Counted from the first letter of the stretch, positions 16,801-27,453 are shown. The stretch: 36,147 nucleotides of DNA from an uncultured Bacillus sp. (GCF_946478885.1 NZ_CAMLDX010000028.1:1-36147), one strand, 5' to 3'. Notes: generated by a model not told the origin, from the sequence alone. A program made the numbers and translations.

Positions 16801-17913
16801 ATGAATGAACAACGCAAACGGATTTTAAAAATGGTAGAAGAAGGAAAATTGACGGTTGATGAGGCACTTGTATTATTAGCAGAGCTTGATAAAAGCACGG
16901 ACGCAATGGAAGCGAAGCAGGATCATTTGATCAAGGAATTGTCGACCTTTGTCCAGTTTGACGAAAAGCTAAAGGAAGATCATAAGGAACAAGGCTCCCA
17001 TTTTAAAAATCATTCAACCAAGGATAAGATTTTTGATTTTGTCGATATGGCATTGAAAAAAATAAAGGATTTCGATTTGGATTTGAATTTTGGAAAGAGC
17101 ATTGAAATCTCGCATATATTCCAGCAAACAGACCCTTATATTAAACAGATTGATGTTGATGTGGCAAATGGAAACATCTCTATTGTACCATGGAATCAAA
17201 AGGACGTTCGCGTGGAATGCCAAGCCCGAGTATACCGTGTGGAAAGCCAGGAACAGGCTAGAATGAACTTTTTAAAGGATATTATCTTTGCTATCGAAGG
17301 TGATTGTCTCCGCTTTTCAACAGGACAGAAGTGGATGAAGCTTAATGCGGTTATTTATATTCCACAAGCCGATTATGAAAAAATTAATATTAGAATGTTT
17401 AACGGCAGCATCGACAGCCGTCAATTAAATGTAACAAAGTTTAAGGTAAAAACGGCGAATGGTAAAATTAAAATGGAAGAAATCAAAAGCCAGATTGTAG
17501 AGGCTGAAACGGCAAATGGGGCCATTACCTTTAATAATTGCGACATTGAGGATATTGATGCCGAAACGATCAACGGAGCAGTCAAGATTAATGGTGATTT
17601 TCGTAAGGTTGAACTGCAGTCCTTTAACGGGGATGTGGAGTGTAAAGTGTTTGGCTCAAAATGTGAAATGATCGATGCCAAGACCACGACAGGCGGCATT
17701 CATTTGACCCTTCCGGAAAGCGCAGCAGTTAACGGTGAATTGAAGTCAAATTTAGGCAATTTCAAGGTTGATGTGGAAGGCATCCAAATCGTCGAGGAGA
17801 AGAGCGAGCTCATTCAGAAAACGCTAAACTTTAAATCAATGAAGGAAGCTGACAACAAGATTCATGTTTTTGCTGATTCAAAAACAGGCACTGTTGCAGT
17901 CGGCAAATCCTGA
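16801..17913 (+). CDS. yvlB: DUF4097 family protein YvlB
   Basis: The product is 370 aa when started at ATG 16801, nine bases after GGAGG; an upstream in-frame start at 16756 lies on the promoter and is rejected. Residues 1-32 form the N-terminal helix pair typical of YvlB (MNEQRKRILKMVEEGKLTVD). Residues about 120-350 are a DUF4097 beta-repeat domain with recurring strands such as ETANGAITFNN and ETINGAVKING, which suggest a beta-solenoid. No signal peptide or membrane helix is seen. The biochemical role is unknown; a part in the SigW cell-envelope stress response is inferred from promoter and operon. Confidence 0.9.
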   Translation: MNEQRKRILKMVEEGKLTVDEALVLLAELDKSTDAMEAKQDHLIKELSTFVQFDEKLKEDHKEQGSHFKNHSTKDKIFDFVDMALKKIKDFDLDLNFGKSIEISHIFQQTDPYIKQIDVDVANGNISIVPWNQKDVRVECQARVYRVESQEQARMNFLKDIIFAIEGDCLRFSTGQKWMKLNAVIYIPQADYEKINIRMFNGSIDSRQLNVTKFKVKTANGKIKMEEIKSQIVEAETANGAITFNNCDIEDIDAETINGAVKINGDFRKVELQSFNGDVECKVFGSKCEMIDAKTTTGGIHLTLPESAAVNGELKSNLGNFKVDVEGIQIVEEKSELIQKTLNFKSMKEADNKIHVFADSKTGTVAVGKS

Positions 17914-18017
17914 AACCTTGAGGGTAAATATTGTATGTTGAAGAATTGAACAGCTGGGTTAAGGCATATATTAATGAAAAGCCTTGAGTATTTTTCAGCT
18001 TAAAGAGGTGTTGAACT

Positions 18018-18368
18018 ATGAGGTGGCTACTGGGTATTTTAATTAATGCGGTGTTATTCATGGCCCTGGCCGGCTTTTTTAAAGAATCGATTTACATTGA
18101 GAACATTTATGCAGCATTAGGGGCTAGCGTCGTTTTGTCGTTATTAAATATTCTGGTAAGGCCCATCCTGATTATTTTGACACTTCCGGTAACTGTCTTA
18201 ACTTTAGGATTGTTTTTACTTGTGATAAATGCCCTGACCCTGTTAATAACTGATAATATTATGGGGAGTTCCTTTGAACTGAACAGTTTTGGAACAGCTT
18301 TATTAGTGGCGGTTATCATGTCGATTGTAAATGTGGTTATTCAAAATCAATTTAAGGAAAAAGAATAG
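18018..18368 (+). CDS. yvlD: Phage-holin-family membrane protein YvlD
   Basis: A 116-aa protein with four predicted membrane helices (about 2-20, 28-48, 52-76 and 90-110) and the family motif NILVRPILIILTLPVTVLTLGLF. It corresponds to B. subtilis YvlD of the phage_holin_4/DUF360 group, which despite the name is chromosomal and of unknown function. AGGTG lies eight bases before ATG. It follows yvlB by 104 bases and precedes a strong terminator. In B. subtilis a PspC-like yvlC sits between yvlB and yvlD; it is absent here. Confidence 0.88.
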   Translation: MRWLLGILINAVLFMALAGFFKESIYIENIYAALGASVVLSLLNILVRPILIILTLPVTVLTLGLFLLVINALTLLITDNIMGSSFELNSFGTALLVAVIMSIVNVVIQNQFKEKE

Positions 18369-18386
18369 CAGTGATGGTTGTTGTAC

Positions 18387-18434
18387 AAAAAAAGACTAAT
18401 GGAAGAGTTTGTTTCTTCCATTAGTCTTTTTTTT
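18387..18434 (+). terminator. Strong terminator after yvlD
   Basis: AAAAAGACTAATGGAAGA pairs perfectly with TCTTCCATTAGTCTTTTT around a 7-nt loop, with a T-run on the right and an A-run on the left, so it can act in both directions. Confidence 0.9.
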
Positions 18435-18530
18435 GATTTGCCTACCTTGCCAGCCACTAATTGTAATGGATGAAAGGTCAATCAGAGCAAATTCTTACGC
18501 TACATTTTAGATGGAATGAGTCATTCAAAT

Positions 18531-18558
18531 TTGGTTCTTACACAAAACGTGTTAAAAT
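18531..18558 (+). promoter_or_regulatory. Promoter of the hprK-lgt cluster
   Basis: TTGGTT (18531-18536), 16-bp spacer, TAAAAT (18553-18558), about 110 bases before hprK. The leader contains ACACTG...CAGTGT followed by TTTT, a weak hairpin of unclear role. Confidence 0.55.
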
Positions 18559-18668
18559 AGTGTTTACTGAATAACTGTATTAGAACTACACTGTTAAAGC
18601 GTCCGGCAATGTGTGACAACGGCAGTGTTTTCGATAAAGTAGCACTATTTTCGAAAGGAGGATACTCA

Positions 18669-19610
18669 ATGGTTAAAGTTCGTACGAAAGACGTGATAGA
18701 GAAGTTTAAGCTTGAAATGATTAGCGGGGAAGAAGGAATTAACCGCCCGATTACAACGAGCGATATATCGAGACCAGGGCTGGAGTTTGCCGGCTATTTT
18801 GATTTTTATCCGGCAGATCGCATTCAATTGATCGGCATGACGGAATTGACTTTTGCAGAGAAATTAACCTCGGGTGAACGTGCTATCCGCATGGAAAATC
18901 TTTGTACAGATGTGACCCCGGGCATTATTATTACGAGGGATCTCCCGGTTCCGATGGAACTAATTGAAGCCGCTGAGCGCGAATCGGTTCCGCTAATGCG
19001 TGCAAAGCAAAAGACCACTCGTTTTTCCGGATTATTGACAAACTATTTAGAAAGCAAACTCGCTCCGACAACAGCCATTCATGGAGTATTAGTCGATGTT
19101 TATGGGGTCGGTGTCCTGATTATGGGGCAGAGCGGTGTCGGAAAAAGTGAAACGGCATTGGAGCTTGTCAAAAGGGGACATCGTTTGGTGGCTGATGACT
19201 GTGTGGAAATCCGTCAGGAGGATGAAAATACACTTGTCGGAACATCTCCGGAATTAATCGAACATCTCCTGGAGATTCGCGGTCTAGGAATTATTAATGT
19301 TATGACCTTATTTGGTGCGGGAGCTGTATTAAGCCATAAAAAGATTTCGCTTGTGATCAATCTGGAAACTTGGGATCAGGCGAAACAATACGATCGGCTT
19401 GGTCTCGATGAAGAGAAAATGAAAATCATTGATACGGATTTAATCAAGCTGACTATTCCTGTACGCCCGGGGAGGAACCTAGCCGTTATTCTTGAAGTTG
19501 CGGCCATGAATTTCCGCCTGAAACGAATGGGGGTTAATGCAGCAGAGATCTTTACGAATAGACTGTCTGACGTTATTGAAGACGGTCAGCAGGATGATTT
19601 TTTATATTGA
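18669..19610 (+). CDS. hprK: HPr kinase/phosphorylase
   Basis: HprK phosphorylates HPr (and Crh) at Ser46 in response to glycolytic intermediates and reverses it with inorganic phosphate, driving CcpA-dependent catabolite repression. The 313-aa protein starts at ATG 18669, after AAAGGAGG; the frame extends upstream but lacks a better site. Visible are the N-terminal domain ([18 protein letters not shown]), catalytic His138 region ([13 protein letters not shown]), Walker A GQSGVGKS (153-160), LVADDCVEI, and the signature [16 protein letters not shown]. The C-terminal [17 protein letters not shown] completes it. lgt follows after 51 bases, as in B. subtilis. Confidence 0.98.
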   Translation: MVKVRTKDVIEKFKLEMISGEEGINRPITTSDISRPGLEFAGYFDFYPADRIQLIGMTELTFAEKLTSGERAIRMENLCTDVTPGIIITRDLPVPMELIEAAERESVPLMRAKQKTTRFSGLLTNYLESKLAPTTAIHGVLVDVYGVGVLIMGQSGVGKSETALELVKRGHRLVADDCVEIRQEDENTLVGTSPELIEHLLEIRGLGIINVMTLFGAGAVLSHKKISLVINLETWDQAKQYDRLGLDEEKMKIIDTDLIKLTIPVRPGRNLAVILEVAAMNFRLKRMGVNAAEIFTNRLSDVIEDGQQDDFLY

Positions 19611-19661
19611 ATGCTTTATTGGATAGAAGGATAAAACTGAAGAGTCATAGGAGGAAAGAGG

Positions 19662-20477
19662 ATGGAAACTGAAATACAGCCACTGGATCCGATAGCGCTC
19701 TCGCTGGGTCCGATTCAGGTTCATTGGTATGGAGTGATTATTGGCGCTGGCATTCTCCTTGCACTGATCATTGCCATGAGGGAATCAGTCAGGCGTGGAA
19801 TGGACAAGGATCTGTTTACCGATTTAATGTTATGGGCCATTCCGATTGCCATCATTTCTGCCCGGATTTATTATGTAATTTTTGAATGGGATTATTATTC
19901 ACAGCATCTGGGAGAGATTATAGCCATCTGGCATGGCGGGATCGCGATACACGGTGCGTTAATCGGTTCTGTGTTGACCGCTTATTTTTTTACAAAAAAA
20001 AGAAATATTTCTTTTTGGAAACTGGCTGATATAGCTGCGCCTAGTATTATTCTTGGACAGGCCATCGGCAGATGGGGGAATTTTATGAATCAGGAGGCGC
20101 ATGGCGGAGAGGTGTCGCGCGCTTTTCTGGAAAATCTGCATCTGCCAGAATTTATCGTTAATCAAATGTATATTGACGGGGTGTATTATCATCCAACCTT
20201 TTTGTATGAATCCATTTGGGATTTTCTCGGTTTTCTCGTGTTAATCCTTCTTCGCAGAGTGAATCTCGGCAGAGGGGAAATGTTCCTTACCTATGTGATT
20301 TGGTATTCTGCGGGACGATTTTTTATCGAGGGTCTTCGTACCGACAGTTTGATGATAGGTGACCTGAGGATGGCCCAGTTCATTTCGGCGGCATTGATTG
20401 TGCTTGCTATCGTTATGCTGATCTATAGACGGATAAAGGGCTATGCAAATATCCGTTATTTAGATAAAATCAGATAA
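19662..20477 (+). CDS. lgt: Prolipoprotein diacylglyceryl transferase
   Basis: Lgt transfers diacylglycerol from phosphatidylglycerol to the lipobox cysteine of prelipoproteins in the membrane. The 271-aa protein has about seven helices. It shows VHWYG near the N-terminus (20-24), the conserved HGG...HG segment (91-98) and the signature [10 protein letters not shown] (136-145) with its essential Asn and Glu, followed by [14 protein letters not shown] precedes the ATG. It ends IRYLDKIR, after which the same frame reads on for another 49 codons (see next entry). Confidence 0.97.
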   Translation: METEIQPLDPIALSLGPIQVHWYGVIIGAGILLALIIAMRESVRRGMDKDLFTDLMLWAIPIAIISARIYYVIFEWDYYSQHLGEIIAIWHGGIAIHGALIGSVLTAYFFTKKRNISFWKLADIAAPSIILGQAIGRWGNFMNQEAHGGEVSRAFLENLHLPEFIVNQMYIDGVYYHPTFLYESIWDFLGFLVLILLRRVNLGRGEMFLTYVIWYSAGRFFIEGLRTDSLMIGDLRMAQFISAALIVLAIVMLIYRRIKGYANIRYLDKIR

Positions 20478-20627
20478 AAAGCATTCGAAGGCGGGGCAGC
20501 TTTTTTGTTTGCTACGGTCGGCAGGAAGCATGTCACAGAGAAGCTGTTGCGAGATGCCGTGCCTCTGGTGTCTATTCTCCTTGTATCGGACATTGCGGGA
20601 GCTGTTCCTGAGCCTAACGTTTTTTGA
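20478..20627 (+). pseudogene. In-frame coding-like stretch after lgt stop (possible remnant)
   Basis: Directly after the lgt TAA the same frame stays open for 49 codons and reads like protein: FEGGAAFLFATVGRKHV, then TEKLLRDAVPLVSILLVSD and IAGAVPEPNVF. No start codon with a convincing ribosome binding site is present. An alternative reading of its first 30 bases is a weak terminator, AAAAAGC...GCTTTTTT (20476-20506). Either a remnant of a lost gene or chance; identity unknown. Confidence 0.25.
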
Positions 20628-20741
20628 ATAGCAGGATTCCTAAGATAATTTCACTGTCTTGCCGTGAACGGGAGAGAAGCTTTTATCTAAAATACCCGGA
20701 TAAAAGAATTTGAAGCATCAAGATAAGGGAGATAATGAAAA

Positions 20742-21683
20742 ATGGTTGGAACATTAAAAAGAGGATTTTTGGTCGGATTGCAGGTAACCTGGACATTCGG
20801 AAAAATTATTTTTCCTATTACATTAATCGTGACCCTGTTGCAGTATACTCCGGTTTTTCCGTGGTTGATGGACTTGATCTCACCGTTTATGAGCCTTCTT
20901 GGATTATCTGGTGATGCAGCAATTCCGCTTGTCATTGGGAACTTTCTGAATCTTTACGGGGCGATTGGGGCAATATTGTCACTTGATTTAACCGTTAAGG
21001 AGGCCTTTATCATTGCTGTCATGCTGTCTTTTTCACATAGTATGCTGATCGAATCCAGTGTTGTGTTAAAGGTGGGTGTCAAGCTTTGGATTGTGTTGTT
21101 AGTCCGGATTGGGCTGGCTCTCAGTTCGGCCGTTTTGATTAACCTGCTGTGGCAGGGAGGATCAAAGCCGGCAAAGTTCGGTCTGGGTGAAACAGTCGCA
21201 ACGGTACCGGATGGCTGGATGGACATCGGTCTGTTCGGTTTGCAGCACGCATTCATGGGTGTTGTTCAGTTAGCCATGATTGTTATCCCGCTCATGATTG
21301 GGATTCAGTTTTTGAAAGAAAAAGGCTGGATTGACTTGTTTGCCAGCTGGATGTCACCGGTGACCCGCTTTTTAGGAGTGAGTGAGAATACCGCGACAAC
21401 GCTTGCTGCAGGTTTGACATTCGGTCTTGCCTATGGCGCAGGTGTCATGATACAGGCAGCTAAAGAAGACGGTGTCACAAAAAAGGATTTAACTTTAGCC
21501 TTTATTTTTCTCAGCACGTGCCATGCGGTGATAGAGGATACTCTTGTATTTACCCTGCTTGGTATCCCGGTATACTATTTGCTGTTAATCCGCCTGAGCG
21601 TGGCGATCATCTTAACGGTTGTGATATCAACCCTTTGGAATCGATCTGAAATAGCAAAAAGAAAGGAATTTACGTATGAATAA
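20742..21683 (+). CDS. yvoD: Nucleoside-recognition (Gate) domain membrane protein YvoD
   Basis: A 313-aa protein with about eight helices arranged as two halves, each containing a Gate domain (roughly 40-150 and 195-300). It corresponds by position and sequence type to B. subtilis YvoD, which belongs to the same broad family as spore maturation proteins SpmA/SpmB and SpoIIIAE-like nucleoside-recognition proteins. The substrate, if it is a transporter, is unknown. AGGGAG lies about 13 bases before the ATG. Its end overlaps the ppaX start by eight bases, so the two are translationally coupled. Confidence 0.85.
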   Translation: MVGTLKRGFLVGLQVTWTFGKIIFPITLIVTLLQYTPVFPWLMDLISPFMSLLGLSGDAAIPLVIGNFLNLYGAIGAILSLDLTVKEAFIIAVMLSFSHSMLIESSVVLKVGVKLWIVLLVRIGLALSSAVLINLLWQGGSKPAKFGLGETVATVPDGWMDIGLFGLQHAFMGVVQLAMIVIPLMIGIQFLKEKGWIDLFASWMSPVTRFLGVSENTATTLAAGLTFGLAYGAGVMIQAAKEDGVTKKDLTLAFIFLSTCHAVIEDTLVFTLLGIPVYYLLLIRLSVAIILTVVISTLWNRSEIAKRKEFTYE

Positions 21684-22329
21684 GCACATATCAACGCTGC
21701 TATTTGATTTAGATGGAACCTTAATAAATACGAATGAATTGATTATCAACTCTTTTTTGCATACATTGGAGAAGTTTTATCCAAATAAGTATAAGCGTGA
21801 GGATGTCATTCCGTTCATGGGACCGCCGCTGGAAGAGACTTTTTCTAAAGTGGATCCGGATAAACTGGATTTACTCAGGCAAACTTACATTTCCTTTAAC
21901 AAGGAGCAGCATGATCACTATGTTACAGAATTTGCCGGAGTTTACGAGGCAATGGAAGCTTTGAAAAAATCAGGCTATAAGCTTGGTATTGTGACAACGA
22001 AACGGGCTGAAATTGTGCAGATGGGACTTCGATTAACAAATCTGACGCCTTTTTTTGAAACGGTTGTGGCCTTTGAAGATGTAAATAAGGTCAAGCCGGA
22101 TCCGGAAGGAGTCAATAAAGCATTGAGTTACTTTGGAGCCTCTCCAGAGGAAGCGATTATGGTAGGAGATAACTATCATGATATTAAAGCGGGGAAGAAT
22201 GCCGGCACGAAAACAGCCGGTGTGGCCTGGTCGCTTAAAGGAAAGGAATTCTTACAGCGCTGGGAGCCTGATTACATGCTTGAGACAATGGAAGACCTGC
22301 TGCACATTCTCGGAGGAAATCAACGATGA
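21676..22329 (+). CDS. ppaX: Pyrophosphatase PpaX (HAD superfamily)
   Basis: PpaX hydrolyses the pyrophosphate released when HprK dephosphorylates Ser46-phosphorylated HPr, pulling that reaction forward. The 217-aa protein shows the HAD motifs: nucleophile and acid Asp11 and Asp13 in LLFDLDGTL, the Thr/Ser motif IVTTKR, the Lys in KVKPDPEG, and the terminal acidic motif [11 protein letters not shown]. The gene overlaps yvoD by eight bases and yvoF by four (ATGA), forming a tight unit with hprK nearby. Confidence 0.95.
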   Translation: MNKHISTLLFDLDGTLINTNELIINSFLHTLEKFYPNKYKREDVIPFMGPPLEETFSKVDPDKLDLLRQTYISFNKEQHDHYVTEFAGVYEAMEALKKSGYKLGIVTTKRAEIVQMGLRLTNLTPFFETVVAFEDVNKVKPDPEGVNKALSYFGASPEEAIMVGDNYHDIKAGKNAGTKTAGVAWSLKGKEFLQRWEPDYMLETMEDLLHILGGNQR

Positions 22330-22805
22330 GGCAGACGGATCGGTTTCCTGTTGAGGGAGCAAATTCTCTGCGGCATGTATATAAAACCGTGCCATTTTGG
22401 AAGGTGGTAAAAAACTTTGTCGTGATTCAGGTTGCCCGCTACTGTCCTTTTCTCGGCATGAAAAACTGGCTTTATCGTACGTTTTTGCGGATGAGGATCG
22501 GAGAGCAGACTTCCTTTGCTCTTATGGTGATGCTGGATATCATGTTCCCGGAAAAGATCAGTGTTGGACGAAACACGGTCATCGGTTATAATACCACGAT
22601 CCTTGCACATGAATATTTAATAAAAGAATACCGGCTCGGTGAAGTGAAGATTGGCAGTGAAGTCATGATTGGAGCCAACTCCACGATCCTTCCCGGCGTG
22701 ACAATCGGTGATGGTGCCATTGTCTCAGCTGGCACACTGGTACATAAAGATGTACCGGTGGGTGCCTTTGTGGGAGGAAATCCGATGCAAATCATTAAAG
22801 GGTGA
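22326..22805 (+). CDS. yvoF: Hexapeptide-repeat acyltransferase YvoF
   Basis: A 159-aa protein of the left-handed beta-helix acetyltransferase family. The hexapeptide repeats run from about residue 78 to the end: [48 protein letters not shown] and the cap [12 protein letters not shown] coenzyme A-dependent O-acetyltransferase activity is expected from the family; the acceptor is unknown. It matches B. subtilis YvoF in position, after ppaX with an ATGA overlap. It ends just before a terminator, so it closes the upstream cluster. Confidence 0.9.
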   Translation: MRQTDRFPVEGANSLRHVYKTVPFWKVVKNFVVIQVARYCPFLGMKNWLYRTFLRMRIGEQTSFALMVMLDIMFPEKISVGRNTVIGYNTTILAHEYLIKEYRLGEVKIGSEVMIGANSTILPGVTIGDGAIVSAGTLVHKDVPVGAFVGGNPMQIIKG

Positions 22806-22825
22806 ACACTGGTACCACCCGTTTA

Positions 22826-22863
22826 GGTGACAGATTCCCTTCAGGATTCGCGTCGCCTTTTTT
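22826..22863 (+). terminator. Terminator after yvoF
   Basis: GGTGAC (22826-22831) pairs with GTCGCC (22852-22857), with a further TCC/GGA inner pairing, and is followed by six T. A second hairpin GGGTG/CACCC (22799-22820) overlaps the yvoF stop. Confidence 0.65.
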
Positions 22864-22914
22864 ATTTGACGCCGTTTTTCTTAGTATCCTAGGCTTAAAC
22901 GTCATCTTTTCTTC

Positions 22915-22944
22915 TTGACAACATTGATCAGGGAAGGATACAAT
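22915..22944 (+). promoter_or_regulatory. Promoter of the histidine operon
   Basis: Consensus TTGACA (22915-22920), 18-bp spacer, TACAAT (22939-22944), starting transcription near 22951, about 55 bases before hisZ. The short leader has no room for a full T-box. Confidence 0.8.
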
Positions 22945-23006
22945 AACTTTAATTTACTAATACATTAGCGAACTAAAGTATTTTTGAAACTGAGGTGTTT
23001 TAGCGA

Positions 23007-24197
23007 ATGAGTCGCTTATTTATGTTCGAAAAACCGTTAGGCATGAGAGATACATTGCCAGAATTATACGAAATGAAGCATTCTGTCCGAATTTCTATCA
23101 GTGAGGTAATGAAGCAATGGGGCTATCAATTTATTGAAACACCGACGTTGGAATATTACGAGACAGTCGGTGCTGCTTCCGCTATTTTAGATCAGCAGTT
23201 GTTTAAGCTCCTTGACCAGCAGGGACATACCCTTGTGCTTAGACCGGATATGACCTCGCCGATTGCCAGGGTAGCCGCTTCCAAGCTGTTAAAGGAAGAT
23301 TTGCCGCTTCGTCTCGGTTATTCTGCCAATGTGTTTCGGGCACAGCAACGTGAAGGGGGACGTCCTGCTGAATTTGAACAAATTGGTGTTGAGTGTATCG
23401 GTGATAGTACAATTAGTGCTGACGGCGAAAGTATTGCCCTTTTGATCGATTCCTTGACCGAAACCGGATTGGTGAATTTCCAGCTATCTGTCGGCCATAT
23501 TGGCTTCGTGAAGGAATTTTTTATAGATATATTAGGAACGGAAGAACGGGTTAATGCTTTAACAACCTTTTTATATGAAAAAAATTATGTTGGCTACCGT
23601 GAGCATGTTAAGCAATTAACACTATCCTCAATCGATAAGCAGCGTTTGCTTAATTTTCTGAAGTTAAGAGGAGGGGCAGAGGTCATTGAGGCTGCCTTAG
23701 AACTGTTGGAAAACGAAAAAGGAAAAACAGCCTTGCTTGAATTGCAGCAATTGTGGGATATTTTAACAGATTATGGTCAGGCGGGGACTCGGGTAAAATT
23801 TGACTTAACACTTGTCAGCCATATGAGCTATTATACAGGGATTTTATTTGAGGTATATGCCGATCAGGTAGGATTTCCGATTGCCAGCGGCGGACGTTAT
23901 GACAGGCTGTTGAAAAAATTCGGCAAGGATACAGGGGCTACCGGATTTGCCATCCGTCTTGACCGTCTACTTGAAGCGCTGGGAGAAATCAGCGAAGCTA
24001 AAGAACCTGTTCAATGCATTTTATTCAGCAGTGAACGCCGGAAGGAAGCGATTGCCTTAGCTGCGGAAAAAAGAAAAGCAGGAATAAAGGTCGCTCTTCA
24101 GGATATTAGTGGGGTAAGCGATATTGATGCCTGCACGAAATTATATGAAGAAGTTGTCATGTTAGTTGGAAAAGCAGGGAAGGAGTCAGCGCTATGA
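23007..24197 (+). CDS. hisZ: ATP phosphoribosyltransferase regulatory subunit
   Basis: HisZ is a catalytically inactive histidyl-tRNA synthetase paralogue that forms a hetero-octamer with short HisG and gives it activity and histidine feedback. The 396-aa protein keeps class II synthetase-like sequence ([33 protein letters not shown]) and [17 protein letters not shown], which resembles motif 3. It lacks the anticodon-binding domain of a true HisRS. GAGGTG lies eight bases upstream. Its stop overlaps the hisG start (ATGA). It is the first gene of the operon. Confidence 0.97.
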   Translation: MSRLFMFEKPLGMRDTLPELYEMKHSVRISISEVMKQWGYQFIETPTLEYYETVGAASAILDQQLFKLLDQQGHTLVLRPDMTSPIARVAASKLLKEDLPLRLGYSANVFRAQQREGGRPAEFEQIGVECIGDSTISADGESIALLIDSLTETGLVNFQLSVGHIGFVKEFFIDILGTEERVNALTTFLYEKNYVGYREHVKQLTLSSIDKQRLLNFLKLRGGAEVIEAALELLENEKGKTALLELQQLWDILTDYGQAGTRVKFDLTLVSHMSYYTGILFEVYADQVGFPIASGGRYDRLLKKFGKDTGATGFAIRLDRLLEALGEISEAKEPVQCILFSSERRKEAIALAAEKRKAGIKVALQDISGVSDIDACTKLYEEVVMLVGKAGKESAL

Positions 24198-24835
24198 ACG
24201 AGCCGTTAACAATTGCGATGCCGAAGGGACGTATTTTTGAGGAAGCGGCTGCCTTGCTGCGGGAAGCAGGATTCAGGCTGCCGCCGGAATTCGATGATTC
24301 ACGGAAATTAATTATTGATGTACCAGAAGAAAATTTCCGTTTTATTTTGGCAAAGCCGATGGATGTGCCGACCTATGTTGAACATGGAGTGGCTAACCTT
24401 GGAATTGCCGGTAAAGACGTAATGCTTGAAGAGGAACGGGATGTGTACGAGGTCCTTGATTTGAATATCAGTAAATGCCATTTAGCGGTTGCCGGTTTGC
24501 CAAATACAAAGATGAACGATGTCGCTCCGCGTATTGCGACGAAATATCCTCATGTGGCCGCGGCCTATTTTCGCGAGCAAGGAGAGCAGGTCGAAATCAT
24601 TAAGCTGAATGGTTCGATTGAGCTGGCTCCGATGATTGGCTTAGCCGACCGCATCGTCGATATTGTGTCAACGGGCAGGACATTAGTAGAAAACGGATTA
24701 GTAGAATATGAGCATATTGTTGACATCACTTCACGATTAATTGTTAACCCGGTCAGCTATCGGATGAAGGATGAACGAATCAATGAAATCGTAGAAGCCA
24801 TTGCCAAAGTGTTGAATAAAGAAATAGTCAAATAA
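24194..24835 (+). CDS. hisG: ATP phosphoribosyltransferase, short form
   Basis: HisG catalyses the first step, ATP plus PRPP to phosphoribosyl-ATP. At 213 aa it is the short form that lacks the regulatory C-terminal domain and needs HisZ, encoded immediately upstream with a four-base overlap. It begins [14 protein letters not shown], and the PRPP-binding region reads [19 protein letters not shown]. hisD follows after 37 bases. Confidence 0.98.
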   Translation: MNEPLTIAMPKGRIFEEAAALLREAGFRLPPEFDDSRKLIIDVPEENFRFILAKPMDVPTYVEHGVANLGIAGKDVMLEEERDVYEVLDLNISKCHLAVAGLPNTKMNDVAPRIATKYPHVAAAYFREQGEQVEIIKLNGSIELAPMIGLADRIVDIVSTGRTLVENGLVEYEHIVDITSRLIVNPVSYRMKDERINEIVEAIAKVLNKEIVK

Positions 24836-24872
24836 TCCTCTGGAGAAAATGAAAGGGTTAGGAGCAAGAACA

Positions 24873-26141
24873 GTGAAAATTATCCAAGTAAACGAAAACA
24901 TTTCATTGAAACGATCAGTTGACAGCGGAACAGAGGAGCAGCGTGCGATTGTAAAGGATATCATTGCCGCAGTACAAAAAGACGGCGATCGGGCCCTGAT
25001 GGATTACACAGAAAAATTTGATCGTGTCCGCCTTACATCACTGGCTGTAACGGAAGATGAACTGGAAGAAGCTTATAATGAAGTTGAAGAAGAAATGATC
25101 GGAATTATTAAGGAAGCGGCGCAAAATATCCGTTCCTTCCATGAGAAGCAATTAAGAAATTCATGGATAACGACAGAAAAAGACGGCACAATGCTCGGGC
25201 AAAAGATTACTCCGCTTGATTCAGTTGGAGTCTATGTACCTGGAGGCACAGCTGCGTATCCTTCCTCCGTGTTGATGAATGTCGTGCCGGCTCAGGTTGC
25301 CGGAGTGGAGAGGATTGTCATGGTATCGCCTCCGGGCAAGGACGGCAGGCTTCCAGCAGGGGTCTTAGTGGCAGCAATGGAGGCCGGGGTCAAAGAAATC
25401 TATAAAGTAGGCGGTGCCCAAGCGATTGCTGCACTCGCTTATGGAACAGAAACGATTAAAGCGGTTGATAAAATTACGGGTCCGGGAAATATCTTTGTCG
25501 CTCTTGCAAAGCGTGAAGTATTCGGTGATGTGGATATTGATATGATTGCCGGTCCAAGTGAAATTACGATTCTTGCGGATGACACGGCCAAAGCGAATGA
25601 AGTGGCTGCCGACCTGCTTTCGCAGGCAGAGCACGATGCCAGAGCCTGCAGTGTTCTAGTCACTACTTCCCGCACATTGGCTGAAGAGGTGGCGGCCAAA
25701 GTTGAAAAGCAGCTTGCAGTCCTGCCTCGTAAAGCGATTGCGGCCCCTTCCATTGCTGATTACGGTGCTATTTATGTAGCGGAGACCGTTAATGAAGCGA
25801 TTGATACCGTGAATAAACTGGCACCTGAGCACCTTGAAATTGTTATGGAAAATGCGATCGAAAAGATTGGAAAGATCCGTCATGCTGGGGCAATCTTTGT
25901 CGGACGCTATAGCTCAGAGCCGGTAGGCGACTATTTCGCCGGTCCGAACCACGTTCTGCCGACAAACGGAACAGCCCGTTTCTCAAGTCCGCTGAATGTT
26001 GAAGATTTCCAAAAGAAATCAAGTATTATTATGTATAGCGAGCAAGCTTTTAACGAAAATGCGGCAAAAATTGCTGCGTTTGCCCGCCTTGAGGGGCTTG
26101 AAGCACACGCGAGAGCCATTGAAGCGAGACATCAGAAGTAA
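24873..26141 (+). CDS. hisD: Histidinol dehydrogenase
   Basis: HisD oxidises histidinol to histidine in two NAD-dependent steps, the last of the pathway. The GTG at 24873 is chosen because TTAGGAGC lies about nine bases before it and the protein then begins VKIIQVN like B. subtilis; an ATG 24 bases earlier has no site. The 422-aa length is normal. Signature stretches are [44 protein letters not shown] and the zinc-binding DLLSQAEHD and GPNHVLPT. An 82-base gap with a small hairpin (CTAGGAC/GTCCCTAG, 26164-26183) separates it from hisB. Confidence 0.97.
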   Translation: MKIIQVNENISLKRSVDSGTEEQRAIVKDIIAAVQKDGDRALMDYTEKFDRVRLTSLAVTEDELEEAYNEVEEEMIGIIKEAAQNIRSFHEKQLRNSWITTEKDGTMLGQKITPLDSVGVYVPGGTAAYPSSVLMNVVPAQVAGVERIVMVSPPGKDGRLPAGVLVAAMEAGVKEIYKVGGAQAIAALAYGTETIKAVDKITGPGNIFVALAKREVFGDVDIDMIAGPSEITILADDTAKANEVAADLLSQAEHDARACSVLVTTSRTLAEEVAAKVEKQLAVLPRKAIAAPSIADYGAIYVAETVNEAIDTVNKLAPEHLEIVMENAIEKIGKIRHAGAIFVGRYSSEPVGDYFAGPNHVLPTNGTARFSSPLNVEDFQKKSSIIMYSEQAFNENAAKIAAFARLEGLEAHARAIEARHQK

Positions 26142-26223
26142 TTTTTATAAAAAAGTGTAAGAGCTAGGACGGGGATGTCCCTAGTCAATCAGGCAAAAGT
26201 AAAAAGAATAGGGAGAATCAAAC

Positions 26224-26814
26224 ATGACAAGAAGTTCTTCTATTGTAAGAAATACATCAGAAACACAGATTGAACTCGAGCTGAATATTGACGGGACAGG
26301 CCAAGCTCAAATAGAAACAGGCGTCCCTTTTTTAAACCATATGCTAGATTTGTTTGCTAAGCATGGTCAGTTTGATTTAAGAATTCAGGCAAATGGAGAT
26401 ACACATATCGATGACCATCATACTACAGAGGACATTGCCATTTGCCTAGGGTCAGTGTTAAGAGAGGCCCTTGGCGATAAAAAGGGCATCAAACGCTATG
26501 GAAATTTCTTTATTCCGATGGATGAAACACTTGCACAGGTCGTTGTTGATTTAAGCAATCGGCCAGCATTTGTGATTCGGGGTGCTGATTTTCCAAGTCA
26601 AAAGGTAGGAACCTTTGATACAGAGCTTATTCATGAATTTCTGTGGAAGCTGGCTCTTGAAGCTAGGATGAATCTTCATGTGATTGTCCATTATGGTCAA
26701 AATACCCATCATATGATTGAGGCTATTTTTAAAGCAATGGCAAGAGCACTTGATGAGGCAACGACGATTGATCCGCGAGTTAAAGGAATTCCGTCATCAA
26801 AGGGGATGTTATAA
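26224..26814 (+). CDS. hisB: Imidazoleglycerol-phosphate dehydratase
   Basis: HisB dehydrates imidazoleglycerol phosphate to imidazoleacetol phosphate. This 196-aa protein is the single-domain form, without the histidinol-phosphatase domain of enterobacteria. Manganese-binding histidine motifs are clear: [27 protein letters not shown], and [17 protein letters not shown] with [16 protein letters not shown]. The start follows AGGGAGAATCAAAC. hisH begins two bases after its stop. A histidinol-phosphatase gene is not present in this operon. Confidence 0.97.
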   Translation: MTRSSSIVRNTSETQIELELNIDGTGQAQIETGVPFLNHMLDLFAKHGQFDLRIQANGDTHIDDHHTTEDIAICLGSVLREALGDKKGIKRYGNFFIPMDETLAQVVVDLSNRPAFVIRGADFPSQKVGTFDTELIHEFLWKLALEARMNLHVIVHYGQNTHHMIEAIFKAMARALDEATTIDPRVKGIPSSKGML

Positions 26815-26816
26815 AA

Positions 26817-27434
26817 ATGATTGGGATTGTAGATTATGGCATGGGAAATTTATTCAGTGTCAGCAAGGCGCTTGAGAGGCTCCATATTCAATACTTCATT
26901 TCGGAAAAAGCCTCCGAGCTTCAGAGGGCAGATGCTCTCATTCTTCCCGGTGTGGGTGCTTTTAAGGACGCGATGCTTCGCTTGAATGAAACGGGTCTCG
27001 CTGATTTTATCCGTGAATTTGCTGCAGCTGAAAAGCCACTGCTCGGCATTTGCCTCGGCATGCAACTACTATTTGAAGAAAGTGAAGAGAATGGATATAC
27101 AAAAGGCTTATCACTTCTGCCGGGAAAGATTGTTCGTTTTCCTGGTGAATCTGTAGATGGAATTTCTTATAAAGTGCCGCATATGGGCTGGAACCGACTG
27201 GAATGGGTAAATGGTTCCATCTTAACAGATAATTTGCAGGAAGATTATGCTTATTTTGTCCATTCCTATTATGTCAAAACAGACGATCCTTCGATTATTA
27301 TTGCAAAGGCTTCTTATTATGAAGATGTACCGGCTGTTGTAGGCAGAAAGAATGTCTTTGGAATGCAGTTTCATCCTGAAAAAAGCAGCAATCTTGGTGT
27401 TGAACTGCTGCGCAATTTCACGGAGTTAGCGTAA
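26817..27434 (+). CDS. hisH: Imidazole glycerol phosphate synthase, glutaminase subunit
   Basis: HisH hydrolyses glutamine and channels ammonia to HisF. This class I glutamine amidotransferase (205 aa) has the nucleophile Cys79 in GICLGMQLLFE and the partner His186 and Glu188 in GMQFHPEKS. The N-terminal IVDYGMGNLFSV and oxyanion-loop segment LPGVGAF are typical. The ATG overlaps no upstream gene but starts two bases after hisB, implying coupled translation. Confidence 0.97.
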   Translation: MIGIVDYGMGNLFSVSKALERLHIQYFISEKASELQRADALILPGVGAFKDAMLRLNETGLADFIREFAAAEKPLLGICLGMQLLFEESEENGYTKGLSLLPGKIVRFPGESVDGISYKVPHMGWNRLEWVNGSILTDNLQEDYAYFVHSYYVKTDDPSIIIAKASYYEDVPAVVGRKNVFGMQFHPEKSSNLGVELLRNFTELA

Positions 27435-27453
27435 TAGGAAAGGGGACTAAGTC

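Noticed and set aside
22799..22866. T-box-like sequence before the his operon (GGGTGGTACC on the minus strand)
   Set aside because: The motif is on the wrong strand for hisZ, overlaps the yvoF stop, and lies upstream of the his promoter; the palindromic GGTACC explains the resemblance.
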